Shown piece after piece: positions 19,753 through 29,193 of a stretch of DNA of 64,000 nt. The notes beneath the pieces were generated by a model. It had not been told where the DNA came from. It did no database searches and worked only from the letters and a program-made list of their open reading frames with translations. Every line of letters starts with the position of its first letter. The first letter of the stretch is position 1. The position numbers and the translations under genes were made by a program. The stretch spans positions 62,001 through 126,000 of the forward strand of contig JAPHQV010000025.1 in NCBI GenBank assembly GCA_026197075.1, in the 5' to 3' direction. The DNA comes from Gammaproteobacteria bacterium (GTDB lineage Bacteria; Pseudomonadota; Gammaproteobacteria; DSM-19610).

Positions 19753-21090
19753 ATGTCCGACATGACCCCCCGCGAGATCGTCCAGGAACTGGACAAGCAC
19801 ATCATCGGCCAGGACGCCGCCAAGCGTTCCGTGGCCATCGCCCTGCGCAACCGCTGGCGGCGTATGCAGGTGGCGGAACCCCTGCGTGGTGAAATCACCC
19901 CCAAGAACATTCTGATGATCGGCCCCACCGGCGTGGGCAAGACCGAGATCGCGCGCCGCCTGGCACGGCTGGCCAACGCACCCTTCCTCAAGGTGGAGGC
20001 TACCAAATTCACCGAGGTGGGCTATGTGGGCCGTGACGTGGAGTCCATCATTCGCGACCTGGTGGACATCGCCCTCAAGATGACACGCGAGGAAGAGATG
20101 GCCAAGGTGCGGCACCGCGCCGAGGATGCCGCCGAGGAGCGCATTCTCGACATCCTGCTGCCGCGTCCGCGCGCAGGCGTCGGCTTCAGCCCGGAGACCC
20201 CGGAACAAGCCGATTCGGATACCCGCCAGAAGCTGCGCAAGCGTCTGCGCGAAGGCGGTTTCGACGACAAGGAAATCGAAGTGGAGGTATCCGCCAACCC
20301 CATCGGCGTGGAGATCATGGCCCCGCCCGGCATGGAGGACATGACCAACCAGCTGCAGAGCCTGTTCGCCAACATGGGCAGCGGCCGCACCAAGACCCGC
20401 AAGCTGCGCGTGGCCGAAGCCCTCAAGGTGCTGACCGAGGAAGAGGCGGGTAAGATGGTGAACGAGGAAAACGTCAAGCTGCGCGCCCTGCAGAGCGTGG
20501 AGCAGAACGGTATCGTGTTTCTCGACGAGATCGACAAGGTCACCCAGCGCTCCGATACCACCGGCCCCGGGGTATCGCGCGAGGGCGTGCAGCGCGACCT
20601 GCTGCCCCTGGTGGAAGGCAGCACCGTCACCACCAAGCACGGCATGGTGAAGACCGATCACATCCTGTTCATCGCCTCCGGCGCCTTCCACCTGGCCAAG
20701 CCCTCGGACCTGATCCCGGAACTGCAGGGCCGCCTGCCCATCCGGGTGGAACTGGGCGCCCTGGGCGTGGACGATTTCGTGCGTATCCTCACCGAGACCG
20801 ACGCCTCCCTGACCCAGCAGTACAGTGCCCTGCTGGCCACCGAGGGCGTGACCCTGAGCTTCACCACCGACGGCATTGCCCGCCTTGCGGAGATCGCCTG
20901 GGAGGTGAACGAGCGCACCGAGAACATCGGTGCCCGGCGCCTGCATACCGTCATGGAGCGACTGCTGGAGACCATTTCCTACGAAGCCTCGGACAAATCC
21001 GGCACAAGTCTCGCGGTAGACAAGGACTACGTCGACGCGCATCTTGCCGAGTTGTCCCGTGACGAGGACTTGAGTCGCTATATATTGTAA
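19753..21090 (+). CDS. hslU: HslU ATPase/unfoldase
   Basis: 445 residues. An AAA+ domain with Walker [10 protein letters not shown] (57-65), the pore loop GYVGRD, an intermediate I-domain and Walker [10 protein letters not shown]. The C-terminal DLSRYIL matches the tail that inserts into HslV and activates it. It is an operon with hslV, followed by inverted repeat B. Confidence 0.97.
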   Translation: MSDMTPREIVQELDKHIIGQDAAKRSVAIALRNRWRRMQVAEPLRGEITPKNILMIGPTGVGKTEIARRLARLANAPFLKVEATKFTEVGYVGRDVESIIRDLVDIALKMTREEEMAKVRHRAEDAAEERILDILLPRPRAGVGFSPETPEQADSDTRQKLRKRLREGGFDDKEIEVEVSANPIGVEIMAPPGMEDMTNQLQSLFANMGSGRTKTRKLRVAEALKVLTEEEAGKMVNEENVKLRALQSVEQNGIVFLDEIDKVTQRSDTTGPGVSREGVQRDLLPLVEGSTVTTKHGMVKTDHILFIASGAFHLAKPSDLIPELQGRLPIRVELGALGVDDFVRILTETDASLTQQYSALLATEGVTLSFTTDGIARLAEIAWEVNERTENIGARRLHTVMERLLETISYEASDKSGTSLAVDKDYVDAHLAELSRDEDLSRYIL

Positions 21091-21108
21091 TTTGATTAAG
21101 ACCCGGTC

Positions 21109-21256
21109 CACCGCAAAGGCGCAAAGGGCGCAGAGAAAAGCAAAATGATGTAATGATGAAGCCTGTGATGAACAGGCCGGTGTGGCAGGTTGCCGAAAAG
21201 TGCCATCATCAATTACAAACCTTATTTTACTTTGCGCCCTTTGCGCCTTTGCGGTG
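21109..21256. repeat. Long-armed inverted repeat, copy B
   Basis: Perfect 23-bp arms at 21109-21131 and 21234-21256, read as CACCGCAAAGGCGCAAAG plus GGCGC and its exact complement, around a 102-bp A+T-rich core. It lies between hslU and the DUF971 gene. The two positions that differ from copy A are changed in both arms, keeping the pairing. Confidence 0.9.
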
Positions 21257-21284
21257 AATACCCCCGGGTTTTACGGAGAACCAA

Positions 21285-21659
21285 ATGTCCAACAATCCAA
21301 AACCGACCGACATCAAGCTGCACCAGAAGTCCCGCATGCTGGAGATCACCTTCGACACCGGGGAGACCTTCCAGCTGCCCTGCGAATACCTGCGCGTCTA
21401 CTCCCCTTCCGCCGAGGTGCAGGGCCACGGCCCCGGCCAGGGCAAGCTGCAGGTGGACAAGGAAGACGTGAACATCACCAATATCTCCCAGGTGGGCACC
21501 TACGCCATCCAGCTGTATTTTGATGACGATCATGACACCGGCATCTATTCCTGGGATACCCTGTACGAACTGGGCAGGAACCAGGAAAAGAACTGGCAGG
21601 ATTATCTCGACCGCCTGAAGGCGGCCGGCGCCCCCCACAGTCAACTGGGTAGCAAGTAA
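21285..21659 (+). CDS. DUF971 (gamma-butyrobetaine hydroxylase N-terminal-like) protein
   Basis: 124 residues matching the DUF971 fold, the small domain found at the N-terminus of gamma-butyrobetaine hydroxylases. Visible segments are [31 protein letters not shown] and [24 protein letters not shown]. The domain alone, between hslVU and ubiE, is a conserved gammaproteobacterial arrangement. Its role is not established; a hydroxylase catalytic domain is absent. Confidence 0.9.
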   Translation: MSNNPKPTDIKLHQKSRMLEITFDTGETFQLPCEYLRVYSPSAEVQGHGPGQGKLQVDKEDVNITNISQVGTYAIQLYFDDDHDTGIYSWDTLYELGRNQEKNWQDYLDRLKAAGAPHSQLGSK

Positions 21660-21664
21660 GCCAC

Positions 21665-22417
21665 ATGAACACGGAAGACAAGACCACCCACTTCGGCTTC
21701 CAGCAGGTACCGCTGGAGGAAAAGGTCCGCAAGGTGGGCGCGGTGTTCGATTCCGTGGCCGGCAAGTACGATGTCATGAACGACGTGATGTCGCTGGGCA
21801 TCCATCGCCTGTGGAAGCGTTTCACCATCGAGCAGAGCGGCGTGCGCAGCGGCCAGCGGGTACTGGACCTGGCCGGCGGTACCGGCGACCTGGCCGCGCG
21901 CTTTTCGCGCATGGTGGGCACGGAGGGCGAAGTGGTACTGGCGGACATCAACGGTGCCATGCTGCGCCAGGGCCGTGCGCGGCTGCTGGACCAGGGGATC
22001 AACGGCAATGTGCGCTATGTACAGGCCAATGCCGAATGCCTGCCCTTCCCCGACCAGCACTTCGACTGCATCACCATGGCCTTCGGGCTGCGCAATGTCA
22101 CCGACAAGCAGGCGGCGCTGGCCTCCATGTTCCGCATCCTCAAGCCCGGCGGCCGGCTGCTGGTGCTGGAATTCTCCAAGGTGACCACGCCGGGGCTCAA
22201 ACCACTCTACGATTTCTACTCCTTTCAGATCCTGCCGCGCATGGGCAGGCTCATCGCCAATGACGAGGCCAGCTACCGCTACCTGGCCGAATCCATCCGC
22301 ATGCATCCCGACCAGGAAAGCCTTAAGGGCATGATGGAACAGGCGGGTTTCGAGGATTGCGGCTATTTCAATCTCAGCGGCGGCATCGTGGCGCTGCATC
22401 GCGGGTTCCGCTTTTGA
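21665..22417 (+). CDS. ubiE: Demethylmenaquinone/2-polyprenyl-6-methoxy-benzoquinol methyltransferase
   Basis: 250 residues. It has the UbiE signatures [26 protein letters not shown] and [15 protein letters not shown] (SAM binding), plus [15 protein letters not shown] and [30 protein letters not shown]. This C-methyltransferase acts in ubiquinone and menaquinone synthesis. It begins 5 bp after the DUF971 gene and precedes an RDD gene and ubiJ-ubiB in one direction. Confidence 0.97.
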   Translation: MNTEDKTTHFGFQQVPLEEKVRKVGAVFDSVAGKYDVMNDVMSLGIHRLWKRFTIEQSGVRSGQRVLDLAGGTGDLAARFSRMVGTEGEVVLADINGAMLRQGRARLLDQGINGNVRYVQANAECLPFPDQHFDCITMAFGLRNVTDKQAALASMFRILKPGGRLLVLEFSKVTTPGLKPLYDFYSFQILPRMGRLIANDEASYRYLAESIRMHPDQESLKGMMEQAGFEDCGYFNLSGGIVALHRGFRF

Positions 22418-22431
22418 CCGGGACACCCGCC

Positions 22432-22902
22432 ATGCAATACGCCACCCCCGGCCGTCGCCTGCTGGCACTGCTGATCGATACCCTGCTGCTGTTGTTCCTG
22501 CTGCGCCTGTTCCACTTTCTGCCCCTGCTGCTGGATCCCCCCCTGATCCTGGCCAGGGGCGGCGACATCCCGGCGCCGGCCGCACTCCCCTGGCCAGCGC
22601 TGTTGCTCGCCGCCATGCTGCTCAGTGCCCTGCTGTGGAACTGCTGCGCGGGTACGCCGGGCAAGCTGCTGGCCGGGATACAGGTCATCGCCGTGCGTTC
22701 CGGCACGGCTCCTGGTCTCGCACAGGGCCTGGTGCGCTTCGCCGGCTACGGACTGTCCCTGCTGCCCGCTGCGCTGGGCTTTTTCTGGATCCTGCGCGAC
22801 CCGCGCAGGCAGGGTTTTCATGACAAGCTGAGTCGCACCCTGGTGATCGAGGATGACGAATCCGGGAAATCCCTGGCCCAGCTGCTGCGCGAGGCCGCCT
22901 GA
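22432..22902 (+). CDS. RDD family membrane protein
   Basis: 156 residues with hydrophobic segments at about 9-35, 50-67 and 100-120. The RDD signature is visible near the N-terminus (GRRLLALLIDTLLLL) and in GTPGKLLAGIQVI. The C-terminus is RRQGFHDKLSRTLVI. The function of RDD proteins is mostly unknown (some act in ion transport). It sits between ubiE and ubiJ with a 14-bp gap upstream and a 1-bp overlap with ubiJ, so it is co-expressed with the ubiquinone genes. Confidence 0.8.
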   Translation: MQYATPGRRLLALLIDTLLLLFLLRLFHFLPLLLDPPLILARGGDIPAPAALPWPALLLAAMLLSALLWNCCAGTPGKLLAGIQVIAVRSGTAPGLAQGLVRFAGYGLSLLPAALGFFWILRDPRRQGFHDKLSRTLVIEDDESGKSLAQLLREAA

Positions 22903-23528
22903 TGCTGCCCACGGTCGCCACCGCCGCCCTGGAGGCTGCCCTCAACCGCTACCTGGCACTGGACCCCGATACCCTGGCCCGCATGGCGAAACTGGAGGGG
23001 CGGGTGATCGGCCTGCATTGGCGCGGTACCGATCTGGCCCTGTACTTCCTACCCGGCCCCGGCGGGGTGCAGGTGCTCAGCCACTATGAAGGTGAGCCGG
23101 ACACCCTGCTGAGCGGCAGTCCCCTGGCCCTGGCGGAACTGGGCCTGGGCGGCGACCGGGAACGGGCGCTGTTCTCCGGTGCCGTGGAGATCCGTGGCGA
23201 CAGCGCCACTGGCCAGCGTTTCCAGCAGATCCTCGAAACCATGGACATCGACTGGGAGGAGCATCTGGCGCGGCTCATCGGCGACCTGCCCGCCCACCAG
23301 GCGGCACGGCTGGCCCGGCAGGGACAGCAGTATGCACAACACAGCGTGGACACCCTGCGCCAGGACCTGGGTGAATACCTTACCGAGGAATCCGGTCTGC
23401 TGCCGGCACGCATCCAGGTGGAAAACTTTCTGGCCGACATCGACCGGCTGCGCATGGATACCGACCGGCTGGAGGCCCGGGTGCAGCGTTTGCTAACGCA
23501 CGCCCGTCACGAACCCTCCGCTTCATGA
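22902..23528 (+). CDS. ubiJ: Ubiquinone biosynthesis accessory factor UbiJ
   Basis: 208 residues: an N-terminal SCP2-like lipid-binding domain (residues ~15-110, with [21 protein letters not shown]) and a C-terminal helical/coiled region. With UbiK it is needed for assembly of the aerobic Ubi complex. It overlaps the RDD stop by 1 bp and the ubiB start by 4 bp, so translation is coupled. Confidence 0.92.
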   Translation: MLPTVATAALEAALNRYLALDPDTLARMAKLEGRVIGLHWRGTDLALYFLPGPGGVQVLSHYEGEPDTLLSGSPLALAELGLGGDRERALFSGAVEIRGDSATGQRFQQILETMDIDWEEHLARLIGDLPAHQAARLARQGQQYAQHSVDTLRQDLGEYLTEESGLLPARIQVENFLADIDRLRMDTDRLEARVQRLLTHARHEPSAS

Positions 23529-25183
23529 TCCGCTTTTCCCACTTCTTCCGGCTGGCCCACATCAGCCTGGTACTGGCCCGCCACGGCCTGGACGAGATCG
23601 TGCTGGCCACCCACCTGTTCCGGCCGGTGCGCTTCCTGCTCTACCTGGCGCCCTGGAACTGGTTCCGGCGCTACCCCGACCCGCCCGGCGTGCGCATTCG
23701 CCGCGCCCTGGAGGACCTGGGACCCATCTTCGTCAAGTTCGGCCAGATCCTGTCCACCCGCAAGGACCTGCTGCCCGACGACATCGCCAGCGAACTCACG
23801 CGGCTGCAGGACCGCGTGCCGCCCTTTCCCGGCGCCCTGGCACGCCAGGTGGTGGAACGGGCCTACGGCTGTCCACTGGAGCAGGTGTTCCAGCGTTTCG
23901 AGGAAACGCCACTGGCCTCCGCCTCCATCGCCCAGGTGCATACCGCCACCCTCATGGACGGTACCGACGTGGTGGTCAAGGTGGTGCGCCCCGGCATCGA
24001 GAAAGTCATCCGCCGCGATGTATCACTGTTGCTCTATATCGCCGAACTGGCGGAGCGCTATTGGCGCGAAGGCCGGCGCCTGCGCCCATGCGAGGTGGTG
24101 GCGGAATTCCAGAAGACCCTCTATGACGAACTGGACCTGCTGCGCGAGGCGGCCAACGCCTCCCAGTTGCGCCGCAACTTCTCCACCTCGATGCTGCTCT
24201 ACGTGCCCGAGGTGTACTGGCCCCACTGCCAGCGCAACGTGATGGTCATGGAACGCATCTACGGCACGCCCATCGGCAATATCGAAGAACTGCGCCGCCA
24301 GGGCGTTGACTTCAAGGAATTGGCCGAGCGCGGCGTGGAGATCTTCTTCACCCAGGTGTTCCGCGACAACTTCTTCCATGCGGACATGCATCCCGGCAAC
24401 ATCTTCGTCGGAGCCGATCATCGCTACATCGCCGTGGATTTCGGCATCATGGGCACCCTGAGCCCGGTGGACCAGCACTACCTGGCTGAGAACTTCCTGG
24501 CCTTCTTTCACCGCGACTATCGCCGCGTGGCGGAACTGCACGTGGAATCGGAATGGGTGCCGGCGGGCACCCGGGTGGATGAATTCGAGGCCGCCATTCG
24601 CACCGTCTGCGAACCCATTTTCGAACGGCCGCTGAAGGACATCTCCTTCGGTCACCTGCTGCTGCGCCTGTTCCAGACCGCGCGCCGCTTCAATATGGAG
24701 GTGCAGCCGCAGCTGGTGCTGCTGCAGAAGACCCTGCTAAACATCGAGGGGCTGGGCCGCCAGCTCTATCCCGAGCTGGACCTGTGGCAGACCGCCAAAC
24801 CCTTCCTGGAACGCTGGATGAGCGAGCAGGTGGGGGCGCGCGCACTGTGGAAGAACCTGCGCAAGAGCGCGCCCCAGTGGGCCGAGACCCTGCCGGAGAT
24901 TCCGGCCCTGATGCACAAGACCTTGAGCGCCGCCAGCGAGGGCAAGCTGCAACTGCAATGGCAGTCGGAGGAACTGGTCAAACTGCGCCGTGAACTGCGC
25001 CAGCACCACAAGCGCAACTTCGCCGCCATCGTCGGCACCGGCCTCCTGCTCTCCGCCGCCATCATCTTCGGTCTCGACGGTTATGCGCCCGCCATGCTGG
25101 GTGGCGCGCCGCTGTTGAGCTGGCTGCTCGGCGTCGTGGGTGTCGCCATCCTGCTCTGGGCCTGGCCCGGGGACGAGCGCTGA
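23525..25183 (+). CDS. ubiB: Ubiquinone biosynthesis regulatory kinase-like protein UbiB
   Basis: 552 residues, the usual length. The atypical kinase family motif [11 protein letters not shown] (KxGQ), [18 protein letters not shown] and [17 protein letters not shown] are all present. Two transmembrane segments lie at the C-terminus (about 500-520 and 525-545). UbiB is an ABC1/ADCK-family membrane ATPase required for ubiquinone synthesis. Confidence 0.96.
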   Translation: MIRFSHFFRLAHISLVLARHGLDEIVLATHLFRPVRFLLYLAPWNWFRRYPDPPGVRIRRALEDLGPIFVKFGQILSTRKDLLPDDIASELTRLQDRVPPFPGALARQVVERAYGCPLEQVFQRFEETPLASASIAQVHTATLMDGTDVVVKVVRPGIEKVIRRDVSLLLYIAELAERYWREGRRLRPCEVVAEFQKTLYDELDLLREAANASQLRRNFSTSMLLYVPEVYWPHCQRNVMVMERIYGTPIGNIEELRRQGVDFKELAERGVEIFFTQVFRDNFFHADMHPGNIFVGADHRYIAVDFGIMGTLSPVDQHYLAENFLAFFHRDYRRVAELHVESEWVPAGTRVDEFEAAIRTVCEPIFERPLKDISFGHLLLRLFQTARRFNMEVQPQLVLLQKTLLNIEGLGRQLYPELDLWQTAKPFLERWMSEQVGARALWKNLRKSAPQWAETLPEIPALMHKTLSAASEGKLQLQWQSEELVKLRRELRQHHKRNFAAIVGTGLLLSAAIIFGLDGYAPAMLGGAPLLSWLLGVVGVAILLWAWPGDER

Positions 25184-25276
25184 AAAACCGACACCTTTCA
25201 TATTGGCCTGCTTGGTCTATGCTTTCATCCATAGACTCGACCTTCCCGAAAACGATTTGCCTGGAGGAAAAGCAAC

Positions 25277-25645
25277 ATGGCCACATCGATGGATGACATC
25301 CTGCACCCTGGACAGGACAAGAATCAGGATCCCGCCTTTCCCCACGCACCCCGGGGCTGGACTCGTCAGGCAGGCGAGGACCAGGCGAAGGAAGAAGGCC
25401 TGGAATTGGGAAATGATCACTGGGAACTGGTGAAGGCACTGCAGGAATTCTATGACCGTCACGAAGACGATGAAATCCAGCTACGCGAGTTGCGTGACGC
25501 CCTGGAGGAACATTTCCACCACAAGGGCGGTAATCGCTACCTCCACACCCTGTTCCCGGGCGGCCCGATCGCCCAGGGCTCGCGAATTGCCGGCCTGGAA
25601 GCCCCCTTCGGCGCGGAAGACAAGAATTTCGGCAGCGTGGCATGA
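25277..25645 (+). CDS. DsrC/TusE-like protein without cysteines
   Basis: 122 residues. From residue 27 it follows the DsrC/TusE fold: GWTRQAGEDQAKEEGLELGN (family GWxxxxAxxxAxxxGIxLT), HWELVKALQEFYDRH and LEEHFHHKGGNRYLHTLFPGGPIAQGSRIAGL. The usual C-terminal tail with the sulfur-carrying Cys (and the second Cys of true DsrC) is replaced by FGAEDKNFGSVA; there is no cysteine in the protein. Such cysteine-free relatives have been called RspA and are thought to be regulatory. The ATG at 25277 has GGAGG 9-13 bases upstream. It is a single gene between ubiB and a sugar dehydrogenase. Confidence 0.8.
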   Translation: MATSMDDILHPGQDKNQDPAFPHAPRGWTRQAGEDQAKEEGLELGNDHWELVKALQEFYDRHEDDEIQLRELRDALEEHFHHKGGNRYLHTLFPGGPIAQGSRIAGLEAPFGAEDKNFGSVA

Positions 25646-25663
25646 ATACCGGCCGGTAATCCC

Positions 25664-26806
25664 ATGCCGCTGATGTACCAACCAGGCCCGCTGCTTGCGG
25701 GCATGTTAGTGCTGAGCAGCCTGTGGCCCCTGGCCCTGCCGGCCGGTGCGGCCGACATCCAGTTGAGTCAGCATCACGACTACCGCATCGAGGTCCTGTT
25801 CGAGGGACTCGAACACCCCTGGTCCCTGGCCTTCCTGCCTGACGGCCGGCTGCTGGTCACCGAGCGGCCGGGACGCCTGTTGCTGCTCGACCCTCGCACC
25901 GGCTCGCGCCGGCAGGTCCAGGGTACGCCCGAGGTGGTGGCCCGCAGCCAGGGCGGCCTGCTGGATGTGGCCCTCCACCCCGACTTCGCCAGCAATGGCT
26001 GGGTGTACCTGAGCTATGCGGCACGCCAGGACGGCGGCCTGTCCACCCACGTGGGGCGCGGCCGTCTGCGCGACGGTCGCCTGGAGGATTTCGAGCCGCT
26101 GTTCCAGGCCGAGCCCGGCCTGGGCAGCGGCCAGCACTTCGGTTCCCGCCTGCTCTTCGACCGCGATGGCTACCTGTTCATCACCCTCGGCGACCACGGT
26201 GAGCGCGACAGCGCCCAGGACCTTGGCAGCCACATGGGCGGACTGATCCGGCTCCACGACGACGGCCGCGTCCCGACCGACAACCCCTTCGTGGGCCGTG
26301 AAGGTGCCCGGCCGGAGATCTACAGCTACGGTCACCGCAATCCCCAGGGCATCGCCCTGCACCCGGACACCGGCGCGGTGTGGCTGCACGAGCACGGCCC
26401 CCGCGGCGGGGACGAAATCAACCTCCCCGAGGCGGGCCTCAACTACGGCTGGCCGGTCACCACCCACGGGCGTGAATACCACGGGCCGAGGATCGGCCCC
26501 GCGCCACCCCAGCCCGGCTTCGCCTCCCCCATCCATCACTGGACTCCCTCCATCGCCCCCTCGGGCATGGCCTTCTACCAGGGCGAGGCCTTTCCCGACT
26601 GGAAAGGGGACCTCTTCGTCGGGGCCCTGGCGCATCGTCACCTGCAACGGCTGCGCTTCGCTGGCCGTGAACGGGTGGAGCAGGAGCCGCTGCTGGAAGA
26701 ACAGGGCTGGCGGATCCACGATGTCCGCACGGGCCCCGACGGCTATCTCTACCTCCTCCCGGACGAAGACCCCGCCAGCCTGATTCGCCTGGTTCCCGCC
26801 CGCTGA
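25664..26806 (+). CDS. PQQ-dependent sugar dehydrogenase family protein
   Basis: 380 residues with an N-terminal signal peptide (cleaved after about AGA-AD, residue 28-29). It is a six-bladed propeller of the soluble glucose dehydrogenase/YliI family: LEHPWSLAFLPDGRLLVTERPGRL, GGLLDVALHPDF, GDHGERDSAQD, YGHRNPQGIALHP, EHGPRGGDEINLPEAGLNYGW. The family is periplasmic and oxidises aldoses with PQQ. No PQQ synthesis genes are in the window. It starts 18 bp after the DsrC-like gene. Confidence 0.88.
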   Translation: MPLMYQPGPLLAGMLVLSSLWPLALPAGAADIQLSQHHDYRIEVLFEGLEHPWSLAFLPDGRLLVTERPGRLLLLDPRTGSRRQVQGTPEVVARSQGGLLDVALHPDFASNGWVYLSYAARQDGGLSTHVGRGRLRDGRLEDFEPLFQAEPGLGSGQHFGSRLLFDRDGYLFITLGDHGERDSAQDLGSHMGGLIRLHDDGRVPTDNPFVGREGARPEIYSYGHRNPQGIALHPDTGAVWLHEHGPRGGDEINLPEAGLNYGWPVTTHGREYHGPRIGPAPPQPGFASPIHHWTPSIAPSGMAFYQGEAFPDWKGDLFVGALAHRHLQRLRFAGRERVEQEPLLEEQGWRIHDVRTGPDGYLYLLPDEDPASLIRLVPAR

Positions 26807-26838
26807 ACCAGGAGAGGAAATCCAGGGCCGGGGCACTA

Positions 26839-26867
26839 TTGACAATAATAATGATTCTCATTAATAA
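26839..26867 (+). promoter_or_regulatory. tonB promoter with overlapping Fur box
   Basis: A -35 TTGACA (26839-26844) and a -10-like TAATAA (26862-26867) are 17 bp apart. The spacer holds AATAATGATTCTCATTAAT (26847-26865), a close match to the 19-bp Fur box palindrome. Iron-loaded Fur would block RNA polymerase here. The predicted transcription start is at about 26873-26875, almost at the tonB ATG. Confidence 0.88.
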
Positions 26868-26875
26868 TCGCGTTT

Positions 26876-27604
26876 ATGTTATTACACGCCTCCACAGCGG
26901 CATCGCTGCACACCCCGTCGGCCGCGGCCAGGCGTCCGGGCCTGCGCCTGGCGCTGGGTGGAAGCCTGCTCCTGCACGGGGTGGCCGTGGCCTGGATGCT
27001 GCAGGAGCCGGCGCCGGAGGCCGTGGATTCCCCGCCCCTGGTGCAGGTGGCCATCCTGGAAGCCCCGCCACCTTTGGCGCCGCCGCAACCTGTGGCCCCA
27101 TCGGAGCCGGTTCGCGACGAAACGCCCCCGCCTATCGCGGTGAAGGCCCCCGACGGGCGCCCGGAACCCGAGCCACTGCCGGAAAAAAAACCCGAACCTG
27201 AGCCGGAACCCGAAATCGTCGAACAGGCGCCGCCCGAGGTCCCGACCGAGGTGATGGAACCCACTCCACCCGAGCCGGAGCCCGCCCGGGTCGCACAGGT
27301 GGAAGCACCCCAGGCGACCGTGACCCCGCCGGTCTACGAGGCCGACTACCTCCGCAACCCGCCGCCCTCCTATCCGCGCCTGTCCCGGCGCCTGCGCGAG
27401 GAAGGCGAGGTGGAATTGCGCGTGCGCGTGGACCCGGCGGGCCAGCCCGTGGTCGTGGAACTGGCCCGTTCCAGCGGTTCGGGCCGGCTCGACGAGGCCG
27501 CCCTGCGGGCGGTACGCGACTGGCGCTTCGAACCCGCCCGCCGTGGCGGCCAGGCCGTGGAGGCCTGGGTCCGGGTGCCCATCCTGTTCAAACTGGAGGC
27601 TTGA
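26876..27604 (+). CDS. tonB: Energy transducer TonB
   Basis: 242 residues: an N-terminal membrane anchor (about 27-44, LALGGSLLLHGVAVAWML), a Pro/Glu-rich periplasmic spacer (about 58-145) and a C-terminal TonB domain (about 155-242) with YPRLSRRLREEGEVELRV and ALRAVRDWRFEPARRGGQ. It couples the proton gradient to outer membrane receptors. It is the first gene of the Fur-controlled tonB-exbB-exbD-hemP operon. No ribosome site precedes the ATG, which is nearly at the predicted transcription start, so it may be leaderless. Confidence 0.92.
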   Translation: MLLHASTAASLHTPSAAARRPGLRLALGGSLLLHGVAVAWMLQEPAPEAVDSPPLVQVAILEAPPPLAPPQPVAPSEPVRDETPPPIAVKAPDGRPEPEPLPEKKPEPEPEPEIVEQAPPEVPTEVMEPTPPEPEPARVAQVEAPQATVTPPVYEADYLRNPPPSYPRLSRRLREEGEVELRVRVDPAGQPVVVELARSSGSGRLDEAALRAVRDWRFEPARRGGQAVEAWVRVPILFKLEA

Positions 27605-28321
27605 ATGAATATTGCGTTGGTATTCCAGCAGGGCGACTGGGTCCTGATCGGGGTGTTCCTCACCCTGTTGCTCATGTCGGTGGCCACCTGGGCGCTGATC
27701 CTCAACAAGACGGTCGCGGCCTGGCGCATGCGCCAGGCCAGTCGCTGGTTCGAGCAGGCCTTCTGGGATGCCCGGGGCAACGCCCAGGCCCTGGAGCTGG
27801 CCGAGCACTCCGCGTCCCCCCTGGCCGCCATTGCCCGGGCCGGCATCCGCGGCCTGAACCATTATCGCAGCCGCGACCCGGCACGACTGGGCGATGCCTG
27901 CAACGCCGATGAATTCCTGGTGCGCACCATCCGCAATGCCCTCAACCGGGAGCAGGCGCGCCACCAGTCGGGGCTGACCGTGCTGGCCTCTGTTGGCAGT
28001 ATCGCACCTTTTATCGGCCTGTTCGGCACCGTTTGGGGTATTTATCACGCACTCATGGACATCGCCGCAACCGGCAGCGCCTCCCTGGACGTGGTGGCCG
28101 GTCCCCTGGGCGAGGCCCTGGTGGCCACCGCCGCCGGACTCGCGGCCGCCATTCCCGCCGTGCTGGCCTACAACGCGGTCAACCGCTTCAACCGCACCCA
28201 GGCCCAGGAGATGGACGCCTTTGCCCATGACCTGCACGCCTACCTCACCACCGGGGAGCTGGTCATGTCCGACACCGTGCCGGTCGCCGCGGCCGGGCGT
28301 CCCGCGGCGGAGTCCGCCTGA
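27605..28321 (+). CDS. exbB: Biopolymer transport protein ExbB
   Basis: 238 residues of the MotA/TolQ/ExbB channel family. Three transmembrane segments (about 14-35, 125-147, 165-190) are visible. The conserved SVGSIAPFIGLFGTVWGI and GLAAAIPAVLAYN are present. With ExbD it forms the proton channel that drives TonB. It begins immediately after the tonB stop. Confidence 0.94.
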   Translation: MNIALVFQQGDWVLIGVFLTLLLMSVATWALILNKTVAAWRMRQASRWFEQAFWDARGNAQALELAEHSASPLAAIARAGIRGLNHYRSRDPARLGDACNADEFLVRTIRNALNREQARHQSGLTVLASVGSIAPFIGLFGTVWGIYHALMDIAATGSASLDVVAGPLGEALVATAAGLAAAIPAVLAYNAVNRFNRTQAQEMDAFAHDLHAYLTTGELVMSDTVPVAAAGRPAAESA

Positions 28322-28743
28322 TGGCCTTCGGCGGTTTCAGCCAGGAGGGCGGGGGAGACATGGCGGAGATCAACGTCATTCCCCTGGTTGACATCATGCT
28401 GGTACTGCTGGTGATCTTCATCATCACCGCGCCGGTGATCACCCATTCGGTGAAGGTGGACCTGCCCCGCGTCAGTCACGAACGCAACGAGGTGCCGCCG
28501 CAGGCGGTGACCCTGAGCCTGGATGCCGACGGCGCCCTGTACTGGGATCAGGAGCCCCTGGCGGCGGAATCACTGGAGAGCCGCCTGGAGCGGGCGGTGG
28601 CGGAGCAACCGGAACTGGAACTGCACCTGCGCGCCGACCAGCACACCCCGTACGAGCGCCTGGCCCGGATCCTGACCCAGGCGCGTGCCGCCGGCGTGCT
28701 GCGCATCGGCTTCATCACCGAGCCGGAAGGAGGTGCCCGGTGA
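28321..28743 (+). CDS. exbD: Biopolymer transport protein ExbD
   Basis: 140 residues. A short cytoplasmic N-terminus is followed by one transmembrane helix (about 18-40) containing PLVDIMLVLLVIFIITAP, with the conserved membrane Asp that carries protons. A periplasmic domain follows. It overlaps exbB by one base and hemP by 4 bases. Confidence 0.94.
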   Translation: MAFGGFSQEGGGDMAEINVIPLVDIMLVLLVIFIITAPVITHSVKVDLPRVSHERNEVPPQAVTLSLDADGALYWDQEPLAAESLESRLERAVAEQPELELHLRADQHTPYERLARILTQARAAGVLRIGFITEPEGGAR

Positions 28744-28907
28744 AAGACCTCACGGCACCACGGACCCCGACCGGCGCGCGACCGGCGCCGCGCATGATTC
28801 CCAGCGAACAATTGCTGGGCGCACAGGGACAGCTCCTTATTGAACACCAGGGTGAGCGCTATGTGCTGCGCGTCACCCGGCAGGGGAAACTCATCCTGAC
28901 GAAGTAG
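28740..28907 (+). CDS. hemP: Hemin uptake protein HemP
   Basis: 55 residues from a GTG overlapping the exbD stop (GTGA). The C-terminal half carries the HemP signature: SEQLLGAQGQLLIEHQGERY then VLRVTRQGKLILTK, ending in the family's typical RQGKLILTK. An internal ATG (28794) would give a 37-residue form. HemP is a small conserved protein next to iron/heme uptake genes and can act as a regulator of heme receptor expression in some bacteria. Here it closes the tonB operon before an outer membrane receptor gene. Confidence 0.85.
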   Translation: MKDLTAPRTPTGARPAPRMIPSEQLLGAQGQLLIEHQGERYVLRVTRQGKLILTK

Positions 28908-28919
28908 CGTGAGCGAACA

Positions 28920-29071
28920 CTGGCATGACTTCCTGTCCCGTCGGCAGGTGTCGGCCGCAGGGATGCGGCCGTCAAGCCTACAGGGACAAGGTGAGGCCGC
29001 GTAGCGGTCGAGAAGGTGCCCTGGGGCATGTATTCACGGCGTCCTGCCGACGGGACAGGAGGTCATGCCAG
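28920..29071. repeat. 28-bp inverted repeat between hemP and the receptor gene
   Basis: Arms at 28920-28947 and 29044-29071 match at 27 of 28 positions (one pairing to G-T in RNA), with a 96-bp loop that itself holds a GGCCGCAGGGATGCGGCC hairpin. It has no T-run. The 286-bp spacer has no gene. The arms are unrelated in sequence to copies A-C but have a similar layout. Confidence 0.85.
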
Positions 29072-29193
29072 CGCAGACACCAGCCAACAAACCAGATTCA
29101 AAACAGCCAGCCAGTAAGTCCCCTTCCGCCCCACGGCGGCCGGATCTTCAGCCAGCCAGTCCATGTTGAAGTAACCCACAAGGGAGACCTATT

